Source: Anderseniella sp964390445 (lineage in GTDB: Bacteria > Pseudomonadota > Alphaproteobacteria > Rhizobiales > Aestuariivirgaceae). Taken from it: DNA of 12,005 bases. The notes under the pieces were generated by a model. The model was given only the letters and a program-made list of their open reading frames with translations, made no database searches and had not been told where the DNA came from. Each line of letters opens with the position of its first letter. Positions within the stretch are counted from its first letter, which is position 1. The position numbers were made by a program, and so were the translations under genes. Positions 6,016 through 12,005 of this stretch are shown in pieces. The stretch is from NCBI GenBank assembly GCA_964390445.1, contig CAYMJJ010000073.1, forward strand, positions 1-12,005, read 5' to 3'.

Positions 6016-8375
6016 TCGGCGTCCTCGCCTTGGCCTGTCTCCGGCGCATCGCCGGTAGCATCCTGCGTGACGCCACCTGTTGCTGAACCCGGCACTGCCA
6101 CATCTCCTGCGCCTGCGCCTGCCACCAGCAACTTTCGCCGCGATACCGGCTCGAACGCCCATGGCCTTTTGCCTTGTGCAGCACGGGCTGTTTCCACCCG
6201 CAAGGCACCGCCCGCGTCTACGTGGATGGCAATTGCGCCATGCCGCCACACATCGAAACGGTCGATCACCACCCTGCCCTTGCCCGTTCGCCCGCATTTG
6301 CGCTTCAACGGCTCTGCACTGACGACGATGGCAACCCTGGCGCAGTCGCCCGGCACCACGGCCTTGCGATCCAGCCACAGCACATCATGGCCGGCAACGA
6401 TCGACCGACACACATTGCTCTCGCACTGCCAGCCCGTCCTCTTGGCGGCATCTGCTGCCTCGGTCCCGTCGCCGTCAGACAACAGCCACCGCTCAACAGC
6501 GAACCGCCCGCGCCGCCCGTTCACCGGCACCAGTTGCCCGCCATCAAGCCGGGCCGCCATGGTGCTGGCGGCGCGCTCAACCAGAATGTCAGGCCGGTCT
6601 TTCAGCAGCACTGCAGCAACCAGGGCAACGGCGGCAACGCCCACCCCTGCCCAGCGCGCAGGCCCCCGCCACAGCGCCAGCCACACGATGCCAAGTGCTG
6701 ACAGGAAGGCGAGCGGCGCCACCATTGCAGGCACCACCAACCCGGCACCGGGCCACGCAGCAACCCACAAGGCGGTGGCAACGACCACATCAAGCCCCAG
6801 TCGCATCACCTGTAGCGGCAACCATTCGAGCCCCAGCGGCATGGCGATGACAGCAGCAACCGCGCCGGGCATGACCACCATGGTCACGGCAGGCATGGCC
6901 AGCATGTTGGCCGGTAGCGACCATGTGGCAAAGCGGTTGAAGTGCCACGCCGCCGGCAGCGCCGTGAAGGCGCTGGCCACCAGTGTCGTTGCAGACAGCG
7001 CCAGCAGGCCGATCAGCAGCTTGACGGCAATTCGGCTGGCAAGGCTTCTGGCCGCCAGCTTCTCGTGCACCCAGCGTTGCCAGCCGGACAGTCCTTCATA
7101 GGCGGCAATCAGGCCGGCCACCGCCAGGAACGACATCTCGAAGCTGGGCGACAGGGCCGCGTACGGTGCCATCAGCAACACGATGAAGGCGGCAACCGCA
7201 AGATTGCGCATCGACAACGCATTGCGCCCGGCGAGGATCGCCACGAACATCACTGTCACCATGATGAAGGCGCGCTGGGTGGCAATGGCCTGCCCCGAAA
7301 TCACCAGGTAGAACGCAGCTGCGCACAAGCCCGCCAGCGCGGCGAGCTTCTTGATCGGCCAGTGCAGGGCCAGCGCCGGCCACAGCGCCATCAGCGCGCG
7401 GGCCAGCCAGAACATCCCGCCGGCAACCAGGCTCATGTGCAACCCGGAAATGGCCAGGATGTGCGCAAGGCCCGACAGTTGCAGCGCCTCGCGGGTCTCC
7501 TTGTCCAGCCCGCTGCGATCACCGGTTATGAGCGCCACGGCAAAGCCCGCCTGCTTGGGCGGAAGGCTGGCCCTGATCCGGTCCGCAATGGCGGTGCGCA
7601 GGTTTGCAACAGCCCGCCGCCACTCGCCACCTGCCGCGCGCGTTTCATCGATGACAACAGGGCCGGCCAACCGGGCTGCTCCGCCGATTCCGGCAAACCA
7701 TTGCGCGCGGCCATAGTCCCACGTGCCCGGTGCAACCGGCGTCAGCGGCGCATAGGCCCATGCCTCGAACCGGACATGATCGTTGACCTGCGGCCTGGTC
7801 TTCAGTAGTCCGCGCGCAGTCACCCTTATGCGTTCCGGGCGGAACTCCGCCGCGACCGCATCCATGGTATCGACGCGCAAGATGAAGCTGGTGCGGGCTT
7901 CGGCGATGGTCAAGTCTTCGACCCAGCCGCTGATGGTGATCTTGCCGGTTGATCCGGGCAACATGGTCACCGGGTTGAGCGCCACACTGACCTGGCCCCA
8001 AACCAGACCCGCCAGCATGAACGCAGCAAATTGCACAGGTGCGGCCACCAGCCCGCGCCGCGCCAGCAAGATGGCTGCGATGAGCAGCACCCCGGCAACC
8101 AGCCCCACGCCAGGATGCGGCTCCACCGTCAAGCCATAGTAAACCTGCAAGCCCGTCACGAAGGCGACCGGCGCCCACAGGAATGCACGGCCCTGCTGCA
8201 AGGCAAGCTGTGCCCGCCACCAGCCTGACACGGTTTGGCTGAAACCGCCTCGTGCCGGCCCAAGGCCAGGCAAGGCGGGCGGCGCAACCGTGCGGCCTGA
8301 TGCGGTGTACCAATCCATCCCCGGATGCCCAGCCTGCTCCTGCTGCGAGGCCCTTACATCCCGGCCCCAACTCAT
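6009..8375 (-). CDS. comEC: ComEC/Rec2 family competence membrane protein
   Basis: ComEC proteins form the inner-membrane channel that takes up single-stranded DNA during natural transformation. The protein has 788 residues from ATG at 8375 (numbering from there). It has an N-terminal membrane and soluble (DUF4131-like) part at about 60-240. The polytopic Competence domain at about 280-565 contains the family signature LITGDRSG and GLAHILAISGLHM (about 282-314). A C-terminal soluble region at about 590-750 is followed by a Gly/Ala/Thr-rich tail. No HxHxDH metal-ligand motif of the metallo-beta-lactamase domain is seen. The C-terminal region is instead Cys- and Trp-rich, so a nuclease role is not supported. 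The start is uncertain: GTG at 8390 has GAAGG too close to it, and ATG at 8318 is also possible. Transformation ability cannot be inferred from this gene alone. Confidence 0.93.
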   Translation of the reverse strand: MSWGRDVRASQQEQAGHPGMDWYTASGRTVAPPALPGLGPARGGFSQTVSGWWRAQLALQQGRAFLWAPVAFVTGLQVYYGLTVEPHPGVGLVAGVLLIAAILLARRGLVAAPVQFAAFMLAGLVWGQVSVALNPVTMLPGSTGKITISGWVEDLTIAEARTSFILRVDTMDAVAAEFRPERIRVTARGLLKTRPQVNDHVRFEAWAYAPLTPVAPGTWDYGRAQWFAGIGGAARLAGPVVIDETRAAGGEWRRAVANLRTAIADRIRASLPPKQAGFAVALITGDRSGLDKETREALQLSGLAHILAISGLHMSLVAGGMFWLARALMALWPALALHWPIKKLAALAGLCAAAFYLVISGQAIATQRAFIMVTVMFVAILAGRNALSMRNLAVAAFIVLLMAPYAALSPSFEMSFLAVAGLIAAYEGLSGWQRWVHEKLAARSLASRIAVKLLIGLLALSATTLVASAFTALPAAWHFNRFATWSLPANMLAMPAVTMVVMPGAVAAVIAMPLGLEWLPLQVMRLGLDVVVATALWVAAWPGAGLVVPAMVAPLAFLSALGIVWLALWRGPARWAGVGVAAVALVAAVLLKDRPDILVERAASTMAARLDGGQLVPVNGRRGRFAVERWLLSDGDGTEAADAAKRTGWQCESNVCRSIVAGHDVLWLDRKAVVPGDCARVAIVVSAEPLKRKCGRTGKGRVVIDRFDVWRHGAIAIHVDAGGALRVETARAAQGKRPWAFEPVSRRKLLVAGAGAGDVAVPGSATGGVTQDATGDAPETGQGEDADQ

Positions 8376-8443
8376 GCTAAACGGACGCACGCCTTCAGAT
8401 AAACCTTAATATTACGCTTCGTCAGTTCGGAGACCGGCACCTC
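8376..8443. promoter_or_regulatory. Divergent comEC/gltX promoter region (inferred)
   Basis: The two start codons face away from each other across 68 bases. This gap contains the most AT-rich patch nearby (about 8398-8415). Its TAATATTA core is palindromic and could give a -10 element on either strand. I see no convincing -35 hexamer for either direction. GGAG at 8429-8432 can serve as the gltX ribosome site. Promoters must be close together or overlap here, but their exact positions are guesswork. Confidence 0.35.
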
Positions 8444-9871
8444 ATGGCCTCACCCGTCGTTACCCGCTTTGCCCCCTCACCGACCGGATACCTCCACATT
8501 GGCGGCGCCCGCACGGCGCTGTTCAACTGGCTGTATGCCCGCCACACCGGTGGCAAGATGCTGCTGCGCATCGAAGACACCGATCGTGAGCGCTCGACGG
8601 AGCCGGCCATCGAGGCGATCAAGACCGGGCTAGCCTGGCTGGGCCTTGACTGGGACGGCGATGTGGTTTCGCAGTACTCCCGCATCGAGCGCCACCGCGA
8701 AGTGGCCGAACAGTTGCTGGCCAGCGGCAAGGCTTACCACTGCTATTGCTCGGCGGAAGAGCTGACCGCGATGCGTGAGAAGGCAACCGCCGAAGGCAAG
8801 CCGCCGCGCTATGACGGGCGCTGGCGCGACCGGCCGGCCTCTGAAGCCCCTGCCGGCATTGCTCCGGTGGTGCGCTTCAAGGCGCCGCAGACGGGCGAAA
8901 CGGTGATCGAGGACCAGGTCCAGGGCACCGTGACCATTCCCAACAAGGACCTCGATGACCTGATCATCCTGCGCTCCGACGGCACCCCGGTCTATAACCT
9001 GTCCGTGGTGGTGGACGACCACGACATGGGCGTGACCCACATCATCCGCGGTGTCGACCACCTGACCAATGCTGCGCGCCAGTCGCAAATCTACCTGGCA
9101 GTGGGCTGGGACGTGCCGGTGATGGCGCATATTCCGCTGATCCACGGGGCGGACGGGGCAAAACTGTCCAAGCGCCACGGCGCGCTGGGCGTCGAAGCCT
9201 ACCGCGACATGGGTTATCTGCCCGAAGCGGTGCGCAACTACCTGGCCCGGCTGAGCTGGAGCCACGGCGATGATGAGATCTTCTCGACCGAACAGGCGAT
9301 CGAGTGGTTTGATCTTGACGGCATCGGCAAGTCTGCCGCGCGGTTCGACTTCGCCAAGCTGGAAAACCTCAACGGCCACTACATGCGCGAGGCAACCGGC
9401 GAGCGCCTGGTCGATGCCATGAAGGACCTCGCCCCGCACGTGGAAGGCGGTGCAGCGCTGCTGGCGGCCCTGGCTGACCCTGCTGGCGAGGCACGGCTGC
9501 TGGCGGCCATGCCCGGTCTCAAGGAGCGTGCCAAGACAGTGCTGGAACTGATCCACTCGTCACAGTTCCTGTTTGCTGCTCGGCCCCTGCCGATGGAAGA
9601 CAAGGCGAAGGCGCTGCTTGATGACGGCGGGCGCGAGGTGATGGCCAGGCTGCTGCCGGAACTGGAAGGCATGGCCGACTGGCAGGCGGCACCGCTGGAG
9701 CAGGCGGTGCGCGATTTTGCCGGGCGCGAAGACCTTAAACTCGGCAAGGTGGCACAGCCGCTGCGCGCGGCCCTGACCGGCAGCACCCAGTCTCCGCCCG
9801 TTTTCGACGTGCTGGAAGTGCTCGGGCGAGATGAATCACTTGCCCGGCTTTCAGACCAGTCAAGCGGATGA
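8444..9871 (+). CDS. gltX: Glutamyl-tRNA synthetase (GluRS)
   Basis: GluRS charges tRNA with glutamate in the cytoplasm. The protein has 475 residues, normal for the bacterial class I enzyme. The HIGH-type motif is HIGG at 18-21, after FAPSPTGYL, and the second signature KLSKRHG is at 240-246. RIEDTDRERS follows the Rossmann-fold start, and the C-terminal anticodon-binding domain covers about 320-475. Of the zinc site known in E. coli GluRS, only the first pair (Cys100 and Cys102) remains. The later Cys/His pair is replaced (PRYDGRW region, 121-127), so zinc is probably not bound. Alphaproteobacteria often have two gltX copies, one able to charge tRNA-Gln for later amidation by GatCAB. The sequence alone does not show which type this is. 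The start at ATG 8444 gives the conserved N-terminus. Confidence 0.96.
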   Translation: MASPVVTRFAPSPTGYLHIGGARTALFNWLYARHTGGKMLLRIEDTDRERSTEPAIEAIKTGLAWLGLDWDGDVVSQYSRIERHREVAEQLLASGKAYHCYCSAEELTAMREKATAEGKPPRYDGRWRDRPASEAPAGIAPVVRFKAPQTGETVIEDQVQGTVTIPNKDLDDLIILRSDGTPVYNLSVVVDDHDMGVTHIIRGVDHLTNAARQSQIYLAVGWDVPVMAHIPLIHGADGAKLSKRHGALGVEAYRDMGYLPEAVRNYLARLSWSHGDDEIFSTEQAIEWFDLDGIGKSAARFDFAKLENLNGHYMREATGERLVDAMKDLAPHVEGGAALLAALADPAGEARLLAAMPGLKERAKTVLELIHSSQFLFAARPLPMEDKAKALLDDGGREVMARLLPELEGMADWQAAPLEQAVRDFAGREDLKLGKVAQPLRAALTGSTQSPPVFDVLEVLGRDESLARLSDQSSG

Positions 9872-10059
9872 GTTATGGCGAAAATCGCAAGGCATTGTAG
9901 CCAAATTGTGCATTGCGGTACGATGGACAAGACTGCATATTGCCCGGCAAACGAGCCGATTGAATACCCTGCCGGACCATGATGTGACGGCGCGCCGCGC
10001 GCCACCTGCTCCATCCAGCCCAACCGGCACGACCCGCCAACCAGAGGAAGAAAGCAACC
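9872..10059 (+). promoter_or_regulatory. gltX-gltA intergenic region with probable gltA promoter
   Basis: This 188-base gap has no credible gene. A candidate promoter is TTGCGG (9913-9918), 17 bases, then CATATT (9936-9941), which would leave a leader of over 100 bases. A second possibility is TTGTAG (9895-9900) with TACGAT (9919-9924) at an 18-base spacing. The rest is GC-rich, including a GGCGCGCCGCGCGCC run near 9988-10003. AGAGGA at 10043-10048 is the likely gltA ribosome site. I see no clear terminator for gltX. Confidence 0.35.
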
Positions 10060-11361
10060 ATGACGGACACGAAAAAAACCGCGACTCTGAGCCTGGACGG
10101 TAAGACTTATGAACTCGACGTGATGACCGGCACCATTGGACCAGACGTCATCGACGTCTCAAAGCTTTATGCCCAGACCGGCGCGTTCACCTTCGACCCC
10201 GGCTTTACCTCTACGGCCAGCTGCGAATCCGAGATCACCTATATCGATGGTGACGCCGGCATCCTGATGTATCGCGGCTACTCCATTGAACAGTTGGCCG
10301 AGCACGGCGATTTCATCGAAACCTGCTACCTGTTGCTGTACGGTGATCTGCCGACCGCTGCAGAACGCCGCGAGTTCGAGACCGCGATCACCTACCACAC
10401 CATGATCCATGAGCAGATGCAGCGGTTCTTCGCCGGCTTCCGCCGTGACGCGCACCCGATGGCAGTGATGGTGGGCGTGGTTGGCGCCATGTCGGCGTTT
10501 TATCACGACTCGACCGACATCTCCGATCCCGTCCAGCGCGAAATTGCTGCGCGGCGCATGATCGCGAAGATCCCGACGATTGCCGCTGCCGCCTACAAGT
10601 ATCACATCGGCCAACCGTTCGTTTATCCGCGCAACGACCTGGACTACGCCTCGAACTTCCTGCGCATGTGCTTTGCCGTGCCGTGCGAGGAATACAAGGT
10701 CAACCCGATCCTGTCGCGCGCCATGGACCGCATCTTCATCCTGCACGCCGACCACGAGCAGAACGCTTCCACCTCGACAGTCCGGCTTGCGGGCTCTTCG
10801 GGTGCCAACCCGTTCGCCTGCATCGCCGCCGGCATCGCCTGCCTGTGGGGCCCGGCGCATGGCGGCGCCAACGAGGCGGCACTCAACATGCTCAGCGAGA
10901 TTGGCACTGTCGACCGCATCCCCGAGTTCATCGCACGGGCCAAGGACAAGGAAGACCCGTTCCGGCTGATGGGCTTCGGCCACCGCGTCTACAAGAACTA
11001 CGATCCGCGCGCCAAGATCATGCAGAAAACCGCGCATGAAGTGCTCAATGAACTCGGCATCAAGGACGACCCGATGCTCGACGTCGCCCGCGAACTGGAG
11101 GCGATTGCGCTGAAGGACGAATACTTCGTCGAGAAGAAGCTATACCCGAACATCGATTTCTACTCGGGCATCACGCTGCGCGCGCTTGGCTTCCCGACGT
11201 CGATGTTCACGGTGCTGTTCTCGGTCGCCCGCACCGTCGGCTGGATCGCCCAGTGGAAGGAAATGATCGAGGACCCGACCCAGCGCATCGGCCGCCCGCG
11301 CCAGCTTTACACGGGCCCGGCAGAACGCGATTACGTGCCGGCATCACAGCGCCAGGGCTGA
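10060..11361 (+). CDS. gltA: Citrate synthase (type II, hexameric class)
   Basis: GltA condenses acetyl-CoA and oxaloacetate to citrate at the entry of the TCA cycle. The 433 residues match the long type II citrate synthases of Gram-negative bacteria, which are hexameric and usually inhibited by NADH. The N-terminal beta-rich segment typical of this type is present (about 1-60, including SLDGKTYELDV). Catalytic residues are His267 in GPAHGGANEA, His308 in GFGHRVYK and Asp366 in PNIDFYSG. The oxaloacetate-binding segment HADHEQNAST is at 229-238. These positions, and the length, favour true citrate synthase over shorter methylcitrate synthase paralogues. AGAGGA lies 11 bases before the ATG. 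The gene is followed by a hairpin and faces fabZ tail to tail. Confidence 0.97.
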   Translation: MTDTKKTATLSLDGKTYELDVMTGTIGPDVIDVSKLYAQTGAFTFDPGFTSTASCESEITYIDGDAGILMYRGYSIEQLAEHGDFIETCYLLLYGDLPTAAERREFETAITYHTMIHEQMQRFFAGFRRDAHPMAVMVGVVGAMSAFYHDSTDISDPVQREIAARRMIAKIPTIAAAAYKYHIGQPFVYPRNDLDYASNFLRMCFAVPCEEYKVNPILSRAMDRIFILHADHEQNASTSTVRLAGSSGANPFACIAAGIACLWGPAHGGANEAALNMLSEIGTVDRIPEFIARAKDKEDPFRLMGFGHRVYKNYDPRAKIMQKTAHEVLNELGIKDDPMLDVARELEAIALKDEYFVEKKLYPNIDFYSGITLRALGFPTSMFTVLFSVARTVGWIAQWKEMIEDPTQRIGRPRQLYTGPAERDYVPASQRQG

Positions 11362-11385
11362 CGGCCAGCTTCCGCACGACACAGC

Positions 11386-11414
11386 AAGGGCGGCTCCACC
11401 ACGGGGCCGCCCTT
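11386..11414. terminator. Hairpin between convergent gltA and fabZ
   Basis: AAGGGCGGC (11386-11394) is the exact reverse complement of GCCGCCCTT (11406-11414), giving a 9-bp GC-rich stem. The pairing can extend inward with a G-U and two C-G pairs, leaving a 5-base loop. It sits in the 60-base gap between the gltA and fabZ stop codons, so it probably ends both transcripts. The T-tract is short on both sides (TTT after the stem on the + strand), so efficiency is uncertain. Confidence 0.65.
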
Positions 11415-11421
11415 TGCCATT

Positions 11422-11886
11422 TCAGCCACCGGACCTGGCCAGCATGGCACCGATATCGGCTTCCGCCACCTTCTTGCCGTCGACCATCGCCTGGCAGGAA
11501 AACTTGTACACCGGCCCGCGCCTGTTGGTCTGCTGCACGTGGAAGTGCACGGTATCGCCGGGACCGACAGGCTTGCGGAACTTGGCATTGTCGATGGTCA
11601 TGAAGAACACCAGCTGGCCGGCTGCCTCCACGCCCATGTGATCGAGCGCCAGCGCACCGGCGGTCTGCGCCATCGCCTCGATCAGCAATACGCCCGGCAT
11701 GACAGGTTGCGCGGGAAAATGCCCCTGGAAGAACGGCTCGTTGATGGTCACGTTCTTGATGCCGATGCAGGACTTGTCCTCATCCATGTCAATGATGCGG
11801 TCCACCAGCAGGAACGGATAGCGGTGCGGCAACAGTTGCATGATGCGGCTGATGTCGGCTGAACGCAGGGTCCTGGTATCTGACAT
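11422..11886 (-). CDS. fabZ: 3-hydroxyacyl-[acyl-carrier-protein] dehydratase FabZ
   Basis: FabZ removes water from 3-hydroxyacyl-ACP in the fatty acid elongation cycle. The 154-residue protein has a single hot-dog fold. The active-site His56 lies in FFQGHFP and Glu70 in PGVLLIEAMAQ. Glu at this place, with the LLPHRYPFLLVDR start, marks FabZ rather than the isomerising FabA. The ATG at 11886 is chosen because GGAGAAAGGGG lies just before it. An upstream TTG at 11904 would place the ribosome site inside the gene. In many alphaproteobacteria, as I recall, fabZ sits between lpxD and lpxA, but here the next gene downstream is the convergent gltA. The gene looks intact. Confidence 0.96.
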   Translation of the reverse strand: MSDTRTLRSADISRIMQLLPHRYPFLLVDRIIDMDEDKSCIGIKNVTINEPFFQGHFPAQPVMPGVLLIEAMAQTAGALALDHMGVEAAGQLVFFMTIDNAKFRKPVGPGDTVHFHVQQTNRRGPVYKFSCQAMVDGKKVAEADIGAMLARSGG

Positions 11887-11913
11887 GTGTGCCCCTTTCT
11901 CCAATAGATGCGA

Positions 11914-11943
11914 AAAAGGCGACCCAGAGGTGGATCGCCTTTT
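11914..11943 (-). terminator. Hairpin with T-run upstream of fabZ
   Basis: AAAAGGCGA (11914-11922) pairs with TCGCCTTTT (11935-11943) as a perfect 9-bp stem with a 12-base loop, and two further C-G pairs are possible inside. Read on the minus strand, the stem ends in five Ts, so it looks like an intrinsic terminator for a gene entering from the right. It lies only 27 bases before the fabZ ATG, so it could also act as an attenuator in a fabZ leader. Confidence 0.5.
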
Positions 11944-11945
11944 CA

Positions 11946-11974
11946 GTGATAGTTTCAGGAGCCTGGCAGCTCAA
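11946..11974 (-). promoter_or_regulatory. Weak candidate promoter for fabZ
   Basis: On the minus strand TTGAGC (11974-11969) and TATCAC (11951-11946) are 17 bases apart, each matching four of six consensus positions. Transcription would begin near 11939, inside the right arm of the hairpin at 11914-11943, which would remove part of that stem from the transcript. The two elements therefore cannot both work fully for fabZ. This is a low-confidence pattern match. Confidence 0.2.
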
Positions 11975-11987
11975 GTTGATTCAAACC

Positions 11988-12005
11988 CTAAAAGCGTGTG
12001 CCGAT
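11988..12005 (-). other. Possible 3' end of a minus-strand gene entering from the right
   Basis: One minus-strand frame from the window edge reads Ile-Gly-Thr-Arg-Phe and then TAG (11990-11988), followed 44 bases later by the terminator-like hairpin. A final Phe is common in outer-membrane beta-barrel proteins such as BamA, which is often a neighbour of fabZ in this class. Five residues cannot establish this, and the other two minus frames also stop within about 35 bases. Confidence 0.15.

Noticed and set aside
6041..6055. Perfect 6-bp hairpin (CCGGCG/CGCCGG) just downstream of the lexA stop
   Set aside because: There is no T-run and it lies within comEC codons, where such GC palindromes are expected by chance. 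It is not called a terminator.
6067..7101. Long + strand open frames (344 and 288 codons) over comEC
   Set aside because: They are composition shadows of the comEC gene: low-complexity Ala/Thr/Pro/Arg-rich products without motifs, while the minus strand has the ComEC signature.
9831..10103. 90-codon open frame across the gltX-gltA gap
   Set aside because: It overlaps both genes, has no ribosome site and no recognisable content, and the gap is better explained as a gltA promoter and leader.

Overview
This is a GC-rich stretch of ordinary chromosomal core genes. It most likely comes from an alphaproteobacterium. The evidence is the gene order trpE-trpG-trpD-trpC-moaC-moeA-lexA, then comEC on the other strand, then gltX-gltA. 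A GAAC-N7-GAAC operator, the SOS box type described for Alphaproteobacteria, also sits directly in the lexA promoter. I cannot name the genus. No tRNA, rRNA, CRISPR array, insertion sequence, phage gene or attachment site is visible.

Left part (1-5165, + strand): a tightly packed probable operon. It holds the 3' part of trpE, then trpG, trpD and trpC (chorismate to indole-3-glycerol phosphate), followed by moaC and moeA (molybdenum cofactor synthesis). trpD/trpC and trpC/moaC share ATGA stop/start overlaps, and the other gaps are only 5 to 15 bases. The promoter and any trp leader lie before the window.

Middle (5166-8443): a 139-base gap carries a lexA promoter whose SOS box lies between the -35 and -10 hexamers, so LexA should repress itself. 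lexA (+) and comEC (-) converge and overlap by 7 bases at their 3' ends. comEC encodes a large membrane protein of the ComEC/Rec2 DNA-uptake channel family, without recognisable metallo-beta-lactamase ligands. A 68-base AT-rich gap separates the divergent comEC and gltX starts.

Right part (8444-12005): gltX (glutamyl-tRNA synthetase) and gltA (citrate synthase) run on the + strand with a 188-base gap between them. gltA then converges on fabZ (-) across a hairpin. Upstream of fabZ is a second hairpin with a T-run on the minus strand. The window ends in what may be the last codons of another minus-strand gene.

I found no unknown system. The points most worth a second look are the compact lexA operator-promoter, the trp-moa translational coupling, the lexA/comEC 3' overlap, and the direct gltA-fabZ adjacency. 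In relatives I recall, lipid A genes (lpxA/lpxI/lpxB) usually lie at that last position.
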